Shown in pieces: positions 37,601 through 49,600 of a stretch of DNA of 64,000 nt. Numbering within the stretch: the stretch's first letter is position 1; each line of letters opens with the position of its first letter. Source of the DNA: Siderastrea radians (Eukaryota; Cnidaria; Anthozoa; Scleractinia; Rhizangiidae); assembly GCA_964017195.1 (NCBI GenBank), contig OZ024892.1:3702366-3766365 (forward strand), given 5' to 3'. A model generated the notes under the pieces. That model was not told the DNA's origin. It did no database searches and saw only the letters and a list, made by a program, of their open reading frames with translations. The translations under genes and the position numbers were made by a program.

Positions 37601-40600
37601 GTTGCGTGGTCATTTCTGCCAAAATGTGGCACCCTTTGATATGCTTCGCTTTACCCACCATTTCTTCCTCTTTGCAGCTGACTTTGTGACCCTTTCGTGT
37701 ACTAAAATGGCAATTTTCCCTAGCCTTTCATATACTGCGAGCTTGAAAAAGGCACCCCTTTCGGGCGGAGCCTCCCCGTATTGCCCACTAAAATAAATAA
37801 AAAATAAATATCCTTTATTTACCCTCGGCAAGTGATTATAGCAAAGTGTTAGTGGGGCCGAGCATTTAAACCTTAGAAACAAACATTTGAAACTGAACAT
37901 AACAAGTTAAAAATCCCAACTGGTAGGAGGCAGACCAGTTGGCTATTTACAAGTGTGGCGAGGAGTTGAACCCGGGTCGACGGTGAAACAACTCCAGATA
38001 GCGGTCAGAGCGGGACTTGAACCCGGGACCTCCGGATTTCAAGTCCGCCACCCTAACCACTCGGCCACACTGCCCCCGACTATAGGGAGTACCCCACCCC
38101 CGGGCTTAGTGAGTTGTTCGCGCGAGTATCTTGGAAGCGGATCGTAGGCTAACCCAAGTCTCATTCACCCCTTTCCATTTGTTTTCATTTTCAGAGCGGA
38201 TTTTGCATCACAAATTCAAGAAGAATCCAAGCGTCTCAATGAAACGAGGTAAGAATCAGAGTAATTCATGAGTGTGTGAAGAACACTGGAGACCTTTGAA
38301 GTTTAAACTTTGTTTTATTATTCCCAAAGCTCATATTTCAAATCAAGTGTTATATCACGGGCACCTTAGTTCGTTCACTGACCGCTTGCTGGTTTTCATG
38401 GTTTTCTGTTCTCTGTCATCACAAGAGCTTGCCAACTTAATTTCAATCTTTGATATGTTTCTTTTTTTACCGTAGGGCTGAACTTGAGCGGCAGAGAAGG
38501 CTGCATGCTATGGAAGTGCAGAGTGTTGAGGAAGCAAGGTTTGTACGTCAAAGTCTCGGCGGGCGAGTCATCGTTTTGAACTTACCATTTCGGAGTTGAT
38601 TTTAGCCTCGTTTTCAAAGGGAGGCCCGGTGCACAACCCTTCAAATGAAATTAGTTTTATTTGCATTTGAATGAAAATTTCTGTGCATCAGGGCTCGCTT
38701 TGAAAAAGCGGTTAAGGCAACTCGGGTGTGGCGTATTCCTTTCGTAATTCAATGCTTCCTTTTCACGTATTTCCGTAAAGTTCTGGTAGGTTCTTTTGAT
38801 AACGTTAGTAGAAGTTTGGAAGGACACGAAGCAGTCATAAAAACACGCGCCGAACTCACTTTCCTTTCAGCGTGTGTATCTTTCCACAGCTTTACTATTT
38901 TTTCTCAGACTACAAGTAGTCCCTCCTTTTGCTCAGGGATAGACTAGCGTGGAGAGCATGCGCAGCCGCGCTATAGTCGGCTGCCTTGGGATGAGCGTGA
39001 CGTTTCCACGTGGCCGTGTTCTTCTTTGTGCCTTCCCAAGATCGTCTCGCTTGATTTTCCCTGAGCCAAAAGAGGGACTCCTCGTAATCTATCATTTTGC
39101 TCAACTTCTCTTGCTCGTGTCAAAGGAAACGGGGAGACAAAGAATTCTACAGCTCTCCATTTAAGATTTTCTCTTTGAAATAATTAAGCAGTCGCAAGCC
39201 AAAACCCCTTGTGTCTCGGCGCACGGGTTACACTTTGCACTGATTGCCTGTTTTTGCCAGTTCTTCTGTGGAAGTTGAATTTTTTATCAATACTTTTCGA
39301 CGTTGCACGATCTGTCTTGTTTCGGTTTTTCTGTGAAGAACTGTTTTACTCATTTCTTTGGAGGTGAATTCAAGGGATACCCAGCTCGACAAGGCAGGGG
39401 TTCGGGCAAAAACTCAACCCACTTAACAAGTGTATTTCGTAACTTACACCACGGAACTTCTTGGTTTGGCGCCTGATCTCAACACGCCAACATCATCACA
39501 TTTCCCTTCGAATTTCGTGGTATTTTCAGTGTTAATGGGTATATTAAATATCGACAGTTGACGCAAAATATTGTCATAAAAATAAGGTTAAAAATAAATT
39601 TACTTTGAAACATTTTTACCAGAAGGAAAGCAGCAACTTTACAACGAATAAACAATACCGTTTAAACTACAACAAAGTAAGTTTCTTTTCCCGGTACAAT
39701 TTTAAAGTAAACTTACGTTGTGATGGCGAAAAACGTCAGAAGCTGATGTTCCGAGGTTTTGCAAAATGTAACATGAGACAGTGCCCTCCTCTTAATTGTG
39801 AAAGATTTTTAAACTTAAAGTAAATATGAAAATCTAAGTTTACTGAACTTAAGAAATAGGACGTCGGAAACTTGAGACGCTTTTTTAAGGACAAACGTAT
39901 CAAACGAACGGGGCCATGTGTCTCGAGCTAAAGGAAATTAGAAAGATGTTATTTTAAATATTACGGAAAGCAAGAACCGTTTTATGAAATGGTCTTTATC
40001 TTAAAGAAACTCCTTTAATTTATAAGATATACAATATATAATTATTTAGTACTGAGCACTGTCCTCGCTACTCTTAAAATTTTAGGAGGTTACGTGATTG
40101 CATTTAAATTTTAACTTTAGATTTAAATTTTACCGCACGTCATCCTGTCACTCGTCATTCAAATTGCAAGTTAATTTTCCTCTGTGAAGCCTGCACTGGG
40201 CAAATGACTATTTATAAATAGATTTTATACACTGCTAAGTTTCTTCGTTTTACTTCGCAGGAAAAAGGTAGAAGAACTGAATGAGAAACACAAGCAAGCG
40301 GAGCTCGGTAGGACGGTTACAGAAGCCGAGCTTAATAAAGAGATTGAAACCCGTGAACAAGAATTAAAAGTTCAGCGAGAACAAGTTGACAAACTCCGAG
40401 ACGACATCGAAAAGATGAATCGCAAAGCAGATAAAGAGTTGTCAGAATTGAAGAAGGAAATACGGCAACATAAAGAGGAGGAATTACTGCGACTGAATGA
40501 GAACATGAAAAGAATTATGGAGTTAGAGGAAGAAAGAGACATAACTAAATTGCAAGCGTTGAAAGAACGAGAGGAGTTGGAGGAAAAATGGAAAGCAGAA

Positions 40601-43600
40601 TCGCAAAAGGTACAGCGTCAAAGGGATGAGCTGAAAGAAAAACAACGCGAATATGAAAAGAATTTTAACGCCCTTGAAGAATCGCGGCGGGAAGCAATGT
40701 TAGAAATGGACGAGTTTGAAATGGAAAAATCCCTTGCTTTGGAGGAAATTCGACGCGAAGAACGCAAGCTTGAGGAATTAAAATTAGAAAGAGAAAGTGT
40801 ACTGAACATTGCTAATAATGACATTCGTAAACGGCGCGAAATGCTGGAACTAGAATTTGTGGAGGAAAAGCGAGAGTTGGATGAAGAGAGAACTTACCTC
40901 GAGAATCAGATACATGGTTACGAGGCTCTGATGGACATCGCCGCTGACAATTTAGCGGAAAAGCAGAACACACTGGAAATCAGGACACGAGAAGAGAACG
41001 AAAGAATTGAAGAAGCGAAGCAAAAATTGAGAGACATGGAAGAAAAACTGAATGAAACAATAAAAAACGCCGAAAATGATATTGCCCATAAGAAACAAGA
41101 ATACCAAGAAAAAGCTGACCAACAGCAAGAAGAAATTAAAAAATCAAGAGAAGTTTTGCAGTCGAGAGTCAAAGAACTCAACGAGTTGACAAAAAGACTC
41201 GAAAACAGCGCTGGAGAGGAAAGATTGAAAATTGAGCAAGAAATCAAACGATTGACAGAAAATGTTAAACTAGAGAAAACGCGATTGGGGTCTCTTGAAG
41301 AAGAAGAACAAACTGCAGCAGAAAATTTTGAGAAAGAACTGGAAGCGGACATGAAACAATTTAACGAAAGGAAACATAGGGAAAGAGAAGGAATTGAACT
41401 GGAAAGGCTAAATTTGGATGCGCTGGAAGATTTCAAACGACAAAAGCTAGAAACCGAAGAATCGGAATTCAAAGATGCTCAAGAAGGGTACAATCGAGCT
41501 AAAATGCTTTTAATCGAATCGAAGAGAAATTTGTCAGATCTGGACCAAAGGCACAGCAAATTCTCCACGAAGGCGGAGGATGGACTGCTGCGCTTGTCGA
41601 AAGTTTTGGAAGGAGAGCTGGTGTCGCAAGGAAAACAGGACGATATGTTTCAACTGAAAGAACACAGGATTTCGTTGAAAGAAATCGACGTGGAAGGGAA
41701 GATAAAAGTTACGGAAAAACAGGAAACGCTATCTGCAGAAGCTGAAAAGTTGTTAGATTTGAGAAAAAATCTTAGCTTTTTGCTTGAGGAAACGGAGAAG
41801 GCGCAAGAGAAGGCCGAAGCAGACCTTCGTGAGTTACAAAGTCGGTTTGCTCGCGACAGAGAGGAGGAGAGAACAACAAGAGACGCCATGGAGGAGAGTC
41901 TTAGAGACATCGAAGAAGAGGCGACGCTTTCACGAAGTCTAACCGAAAGAGAGATCGGATCTCCGACGACTGTGAGCTTGTTATTAGCTCAGGAGAAGCA
42001 AAGGTGCGTTGTACGTTAATCGCTATTTGTTGTATTTTTTTTTTTCATATTTACATTTTAAAGGAGGCCCGGAATGTCGATTTGCCAAGGTGGATCAATA
42101 GAAAAGAGAGGTTCTGTCCTTTAAAAAGTGCACCCTTGAAACGTTTAGCAATGTCAATTATAAATGTATGGTATTATAGAAAGGCATTCGCCGGAAAGTT
42201 AGGTGAATGCCCTTGTTTTCTCATGCATACGGCTTACTGTAATTTGCGAAACGAAACGGAACGAAACGAAATAAAAATCTGTATTTTGCGAAATGAAAAC
42301 CTGTATTTTGCGAAATGAAAATCGGTAATTTGCGAAATGAAAATCGGTAATTTGCGAAATGAAAATCTGTAATTTGCGAAATGAAAATCTGTATTTTGCG
42401 AAATGAGCCAGTTCGGTGAGTTGGTTTTCTGATAATTTAAACTCCAATGTGCGTTACATTTTTATGTAAAACCTTGCAAAATTATTATCACCTTCAGTGA
42501 GCACTTTCGATCTCATCCATCATCAAAGCCTGCTTTATAAAATCTTTAAACACCGCAGTGGCATGTGCTTTGTTCTATTTCGATTACCTGACCAGTGTTA
42601 GGAACGTAAGTTTTTTTCTTGGGGTGTCCGGAAAACTAAGACCCGGACAACTAAGAGCAACCAATGTGACTTCCCGCCATTTAGTACGAGATGGATCGGG
42701 AGAAAAGGAAAACAGCGATCCATTTTGAAGAACACCTGTTTTCAAAATAAAAATATATATAAGAATAAAAGCAGAAAAGGGTAATTAAAACATTTCGCGG
42801 CAACATTTTTGTAGACACTCGGACTGGAGCCATTAACCAGGAATTATAACGGAAAGAAACATAGGTCCGCAATGCGTGCAGAACCGACGAAGTGTTGGTT
42901 CGTCTCGAAAAGAAAGCAAGCGAGCCGTGAATGACTGCAGCTTCGATAACATTCAAGCATCTGTAACAGCAAGTTGCAGTAAAGGTGTGTAACTGTAACT
43001 AACGCTTGAATTTGACCAACTGAAAAGGCGACCAATACCCTGGAAAGGAGGTCAACTGAATTATTCACCCTCTCCTCACCAAACATAGCTCCACAGACTA
43101 TGCATTCTTCACTCAAGATCATTTTGCGCTGTCTTTTGGTCGGTCTTCCTCAAAACCCGGAACAAAAATTCTCAAAACAGACGCATTTCAAAAAATGGGC
43201 GACAAATTTCCCAATATAAAAGTAACCACATCTTCACGACTGATCAGTATGGGCACCGTAACAGCCCAAAAGAATTGAACTTTTCCCCATACCTGGGAAC
43301 CACGCTTTGTGCATAGTTTCCTTTAATCATGTCAAGGGCTCCTTAAGCCAAATTGTGAATGCAAATACGAAATAAGTCATTGCTATGCTCTATCGTACAG
43401 GTTACAAGAAAGCGCATTATAGACATTTACCAGTCGTTTTGACCCACTCCACCCTCGACAAATGTTTTTACTTGGTTCAACGTGCTAACTGGCGTAACGA
43501 AAATTGTGACAGTATTTTGCCCTTTGCGTTACCGAATGACGTTATGTTTAAAATCTGATGACTCAGCTCATCTGTCTTATCGCTTTGAATAATTAATTTT

Positions 43601-46600
43601 GTTGAATTAAACTAGAGAAATTAAATGTTGATATACATTTGTCCACAACTGAACATGCTTTTACCAAGAGTTGTGAGCAATGCATTTATATACTGTTGTG
43701 GATAGGGCACTATAAAAACATGATTATCGATAAAGACAAACACATCATCAGAATCTCAACGTGCTAACCGGCGTGACGAAAATTGTGACAGTATTTTGTC
43801 TTTTGCGTTACCGAATGACGTAATGTTTAAAATCGGATGACTCAGCTCATCTGTCTTATCGCTTTGAATATTTTGCTGAATTAAAATTAAAATTTAAAGA
43901 TAAATTTTGTCCACAACTGAACATGCCGTTATCAAGAGTTGTAAGCGAAGCATTTATATACTGTTGTGAATATGGCACTATAAACATGATTATCGATCTG
44001 GAGAAATTAGTAAAAAGCGAAGTCGTCGCTTTATCTCAAACACGTTAAAGCATGTCTTATGACGTAATCGTTAAATCTGGTTTCCTCTTCCGCAGTCAGC
44101 AAGTCAGTGTCTCGAACTCTAAAATCGAACAAATCGGTCCAAAATCAAAAGTAAAGCAGAAAAATTAAAAAGACTAACTGGTATATCCTTCTGTGCCGCT
44201 TATAGTATACTATCCAAGAAGATCCAGCCTCGTGTCGTAATTCATTTCCCACCTGCCAATAACCTTTCTTAACGTTGGCAGCTAGACATTTTCAAGTAAT
44301 AAACATAACCACAACAACATACACCAGAACTCTCCTAGAAGGGTTACCCTCCTTCCATGTAAACAGGCCCTAACTCGACTTCGTCGGTTAAAAACACGCG
44401 TCACGAAATCTTGGTATGACTGACGATTCTGGTTACAGGAAAAGTTTCACGTCTCAAGTGCGAACAAGATTTGGTTTATTTTCTTTGTTGTACGCTCGCT
44501 GCTTAGCCCGTTTTGAAGCAATTTCAGCGCGTTTCTCGGATTTCCCTGTATCGGATATAAATAGCAAAGGCCAAAGGTCATATTGCGCAACTAGATCATA
44601 TTTCCTTCTTGCTGCTTTACTCCACGTGCAAAAATTGCGGCCGGCAAAACGTGTCATCATGGCCTTCAAAGTTCCCCAAATTAACTGTTCATCGTTTACG
44701 AAGGGGTACTTTGAAGGGATCCCAAGTCAGTTTTAAATTACTCCTACTTCCTTCGCAAATTACAGATTTTCATTTCGCAAATCACAGATTTCGCAAAATA
44801 CAGATTTTCATTTCGTTTCGTTTCGTTCCGTTTCGTTTCGCAAATTACAGTAAGCCCATGCATACCACCTGTTGCATGTTTTCCCGCGCTTGCAACTGTT
44901 GCATGTTTTCTTGCGCCTGCCACCGGTTACCGCTTTTTCAATTTTCCCGCGCTTCCAACGGCTACATATTTTGCCGCGCTTGAAGGTTCATGTTTTCCAC
45001 AGTTTTCGCCAGTTACACTTTTTTCCCGCGCTTGCCACTTGTTCCATGTGTTCCCGTGCCTTTCGTTGCTTACATAATTACTAGCACTTGCAACTGCTGC
45101 GTGTTTTCCCGCGCTTTCCACCATTTACATATTTTAAAACAGCCTCTCACCTCTTCACAGAATCAAAGCTGAAATGGAATTAAAACTGAAAGAGGTGGAA
45201 GACCATAAAAGTCGCGAGGTCGAAGAAATGAGACTAGAAAAACAAGAGCTTTTAGCAAAACTTGACCAGGAAAAACGAGAGCTTGAACGACAAAAGGAGG
45301 AGCTTGAGTCGCTCATTCATAAGGAGAAAGTCGAGCTGGATAAAGAACGTCAATTGCTGGAGAGAGAAAAACTGGAGGAAATCGAAGGGATTATTCGGGA
45401 AAAGGAAACGGAAATTGAAGACCTGAAAGAGAAAGCGCAGCACGAAATCGACGAGTTACGGGATAGGCTTGATGAAACAGAGAGGTAAAGTTTTGAATTC
45501 CTGACATCTTTTGTCATTGAATGAATCATGGTGATGGTGATTGTGATGATGATGCCTATGGATTCATGGTATATAGTGCAAATTCCATGGACACTAGGGA
45601 ACCGTTTGCAAACCTAGCAAAATGCTGGGGGGTGGGGAGGGGTGAAACCCTGCAGTCGACAAGCATCCCATCCAGGGGTAGGAGGAGTAGTAATACTTCT
45701 AGTCACGTCATGGTACAGAAACCGGATTTAAGGACTGACTTCGATCCGCGGTGGGGGTACTCCCTATAGTGGCTATACGGGGAGGCTTTGCCTGAAACGG
45801 GTGTTTTTTTTTAAGCTGGCAGTATACTAAAAAGTAGGGAAAATTGCCATTTTAGTGTATGGAAGGGTCATAAACATCGGCTGCAAAGTGGAAGAAATGG
45901 TGGCTAAAGCGAAGTATATCAAAGGGTGCCAAATTTTGGCAGAAATGGCAACAGGAAACCCCTTAAAGCTAGCATCCTTTGAGCAACTGAAGCAGAACAA
46001 CTGAAAGCCAGGGAAAAACATGGGGATTATAGGAAATTCTATTGTTTTGGCTTGTCCTTAACTTATAGGAAAAGGGTGCAATTTTGCTCCAAGTTTATGA
46101 AAGGGATGCCATTTGGGCAGAGCCTCCCCTTATAAAACTTTATTGAGTCTTCCCCCCCCCCCCGGCTTCGATCCGTCACCTTGTTCGTTCAATCCTTTGG
46201 ATTTAGCGTTTACCTCTCTGCTAAGCTGACCATGGAATTCTCAGTGCGAAATGTGCTAACTCGTAGCTAAACATTTTACCTCAGAATGTAACACCTCCAT
46301 TTGTTTTTGTTCAATTCTTGAAATTCTCTCTCTTGCAGAGAGGTGGTTTTACTTCAAGAGAAGCTATCAGCTTACAATAGTTTAGTGGTAAGTAAGTAAC
46401 GTCTCAACTTCAAAAACGCAATGGAATGCGTTTTCTATTTGTTAGACGACTCAAATAAACCTGTCGTGTTGTTATGTTCCGTTAATGTTCAGGTTCCTAA
46501 CGGACACGAGGAAGACGAACTAGCCGATGGAGAAGTGATGAATTACATGTGCCGCGACGACGAGGTAACACAAACTTACAAGTAATGGCATAAATGAGAC

Positions 46601-49600
46601 GGGGCATTTTATACCACAGCAAAGTCTATTTTGTGTGAGCCTGTGCCCGTGATGACTTACCAGGCCCGAAAAGTATTTTATTTGCGCAACATTCTTCAAT
46701 AGAGACTCAGTTTTGTAGATTTTGATAGCTAAATTTTAAAAATTGACAGGCTTGCACTAAAACGGGCTTGAGGAACAGTCTTTCCCAAGAATCTAGTCAA
46801 TGCTGAAACTGTCCTATTTCAGTAGCAAGGCTTGCCGAACGTGATTTTGTAGCGGATCAAAAGAGAGACCATTCTCAATAATCTAAGTTGTCGTAAGACT
46901 GTTCGATCATGTATTCTCAAGAGTTTAGGCTGTTAAGCGTGATGCGCGTGGCGGTACGTTTCGTTACCTATGCGTGTCAGTTTGTTTGCTCGACCATCTT
47001 TGGGACTGACTGCTTGCAGTCTAGGCCACAGGGGACCCAAACGCTACATTAGCTATATAATCATAATCATTTAATGAAAATATTGTTATTTACCTGTATT
47101 CCTGTGCCTTTATGAGTCGCTTTGGAAGGGATTTGAATCAGCGCGGAGACGATTTAATACCTGGCCGGTTTCAAAAGTTATTTTGTCTGGCGCGTCGTAA
47201 ACTGGACGCGACAATTACGTCTCAAGTTTCCATATCATTAACTATTAACTCTCCTCGGGAGAGAAAAGAAGAGAGAGAAGAGACTCATAAAGGCACAGGA
47301 ATACAGGTAAATAACAATATTTTCATTAAATGATTATGATTATATAGCTAATGTAGCGTTTGGGTTCCCTGTGTAAATAAACTGATCGTGATAATTGTTT
47401 TCCTTCAGAGTGAATTCGGCAGCAATTTAAGCCTGACTGACTCGGTGACACCGCCTGTCATTACCCCTCCCCCCACACCTGTCAACCGCTTCCTGGCGTC
47501 TGTGAGTTCTCGCAAACAAAACCAGATCCATGTTTGCATCCCACGGTACATCCTGCGGGGCCTGGGGAGAGATTCCTATCACGTGTTCGAGGTCAAGGTG
47601 AGGCCCACCACGTTTACTGTGTTTATCCACTAAGGTGTATATGTTGTAGTTCAATTTTACCCTTGGTTCAATTTGTATTTTCCTTTGTTCTTTTTTATAT
47701 GTTAATATATGATAATGAATATGAAACAAAAGAAAATCAAAATTGAACCAAGGATAAAATTGAACTACAACCTTTTCCGGTTTTTTCTAAACTAGCTTGA
47801 GGTCCGTTCTGGGGACATGTTGAACGACCGAACAATCTGCTTCAATAATGTCTTTGTCCCATCTTTTTTCGTAGACAGCTTTTCTCATTTGTGCTATAAT
47901 GTAATCGAATCAGTCAAAATTGTTAACCAATTATTATAGTTAAAATTATCAGAGAACTGGAAAACGTAACATAACACTGAGGTAACCTTCCGTTGGACTA
48001 ACAGTCGTTATTCTGCTAATCTCGTCACCCCACGGAAACAAAGTGTACTTTCGGGACAATTCGTAACGTTAGTGTTTGGTAGACACGTTTTTCACTAAGA
48101 TTTTTTCTTTCCATTTCAGAGCACGGTTGGTGGAGATACGTGGTCCGTTTACCGGAGATATCGAAAGTTTCGAGAGCTGCACAAGTCGATGCGAAAAAGT
48201 TATTACGAGGTACTGGTAATGACTGTTTTCCCTCTGTCCTGCGTTTATCTACATGACATGTTTCGAACGATACACCATTTATATTTCTGAAATGCGCTGT
48301 GCAATTTTAACTGAGGATGAGATCGATCGTCAGCCGGGAAAGCCGCAATTGGTAACCGCTATTCGTCCATGTATGACCACAGGCCTACCATTCTCTGTTT
48401 TTGTGGTCGGCTGTGCATTTACAGTGGCTGTATCGGTTTATCAAACTGGCCAAGCTAACCGGTACTCGAATCCGCGACCTTCTGCCGTGCAGATTTTCAT
48501 CCTACCAACTACGATAACCTTTCTTATTTTAATTTTCCTTTGATTCATTGAGCAATCTCCAAGCACTTTCCTGGGGCTTACATAGCCTGCGAAGCAAACG
48601 TTTCCGTAGGCTTTTCCGCCCATTTGAGGCATTTTACGCTTCTTGGCCGCTTTTTTGCGCTCGCCCCAACTTTCGCGCGGCCAAAAAGCGAAAAATGTTT
48701 CGAACCCGCGGAAAACCCCACCGAAACGCTTGCTACGCAGTCTATGGCTTACAATGTTTTTCCCACTGTTATTCAGGTAGGCGCTCTGGACTTTCCTAGC
48801 CGCCGGTTTTTCGGCAACAGAGCTGAGGAGTTTGTGAGAGCGCGGAGGGCACAACTGGAGGTCTGAGAGCAAGTCGTATTTTAATACTCATAGATTTTTC
48901 CCAAACTACTAGCCTTTCTTGTGCTAGGGCTGGAAATAACGCGAGAGAGTCAGAGAATTAACCATCCAACCTAAGAGAATTAACCAGAATTTGGGCCGAT
49001 TATTTAAAAGAAGTTAAGGCGTGGTTTAACAAGACCGTGGCCGAACTCGAAATTAAACTGGTCAATCCTGATGCGTTAGCGACAATACTTACCGTTAACA
49101 AGGTTTAGAAGCCAAATAGCAACATAGACTGGCCTTGTTCTGAATAGTATAAGACCTACTTTAAATGCTTTTAAACGTGGTCTAACCTAAACCTCGTTTA
49201 AATAATCGGCCCTCGAAGTTTGAACTTCTAGGATCGACTGTAATGAAAATTTGGGCAGGTTTAGTTTGTTTGTCCTGAGTTTACGCGAAAGCGAGACTCG
49301 TCTCCTCCTTTGGCCCGAGTTAAAAAGCAAAGAAAATTGTCCCGTTCACCGTCTCTTTGTCCTGTTTTTCCTTAGGCAAGGGACTGTACGTCACGTTTAT
49401 TTTCACCCAAATGTTTCAGTACGTACGGGTGAAACGTTGAGAAAACGTTGAAAAATGCCAGAGTAGTACAGTACTGGCATCTCATCCCGGGGGGGAGTAG
49501 GGGCGGGAAGACATCCAATGATGGACGAGTATCCCATCCAGAGATGGGGGAAAGGGAGTGGTAATACTGTTAGTCAGTTTATGCTGGGTATCCTGTGATC

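Larger units (their letters stand above)
36393..38538 (+). other. KIF16B: Four short coiled-coil exons with the same phase and the same ending
   Basis: Exons of 36, 54, 54 and 63 nt all begin and end in phase 2. Three end in EEA-R and one in NET-R, with the arginine codon AG|N split by each intron. They resemble serial duplications of a single coiled-coil-coding exon that feeds into the large exon at 40261. Confidence 0.7.
42231..44856. mobile_element. 2.6-kb Mutator-like non-autonomous element with 9-bp target duplication
   Basis: Ends GGCTTACTGTAATTTGCG and the exact inverse CGCAAATTACAGTAAGCC are flanked by CATGCATAC on both sides (42222-42230, 44857-44865). Inside the ends are CGAAACGAAACG-type words and arrays of 21-bp TTTGCGAAATGAAAATCTGT units, about seven at the left and three at the right. 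The 9-bp duplication and subterminal arrays suggest the Mutator superfamily. No transposase ORF was recognised. It sits in the intron between KIF16B exons ending 42003 and starting 45161. Confidence 0.88.

Noticed and set aside
38012..38078. tRNA-Ser/Leu gene on the minus strand
   Set aside because: A and B boxes are clear but there is no paired acceptor stem, and a SINE body plus target duplication surround it.
38692..38725. Possible extra KIF16B exon GGCTCGCTTTGAAAAAGCGG...
   Set aside because: It has an acceptor and a GTGTGG donor and codes in frame, but it ends in phase 0 while the next exon (40261) needs phase 2. Skipping it gives a perfect EEA-R-KKVEEL join.
40918..41472. 184-codon serine-rich minus-strand ORF
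   Set aside because: It is the antisense shadow of the Glu/Lys-rich coiled-coil exon.
42199..42447. 82-codon [16 protein letters not shown] ORF
   Set aside because: It is the translation of the 21-bp subterminal array of the Mutator-like element.
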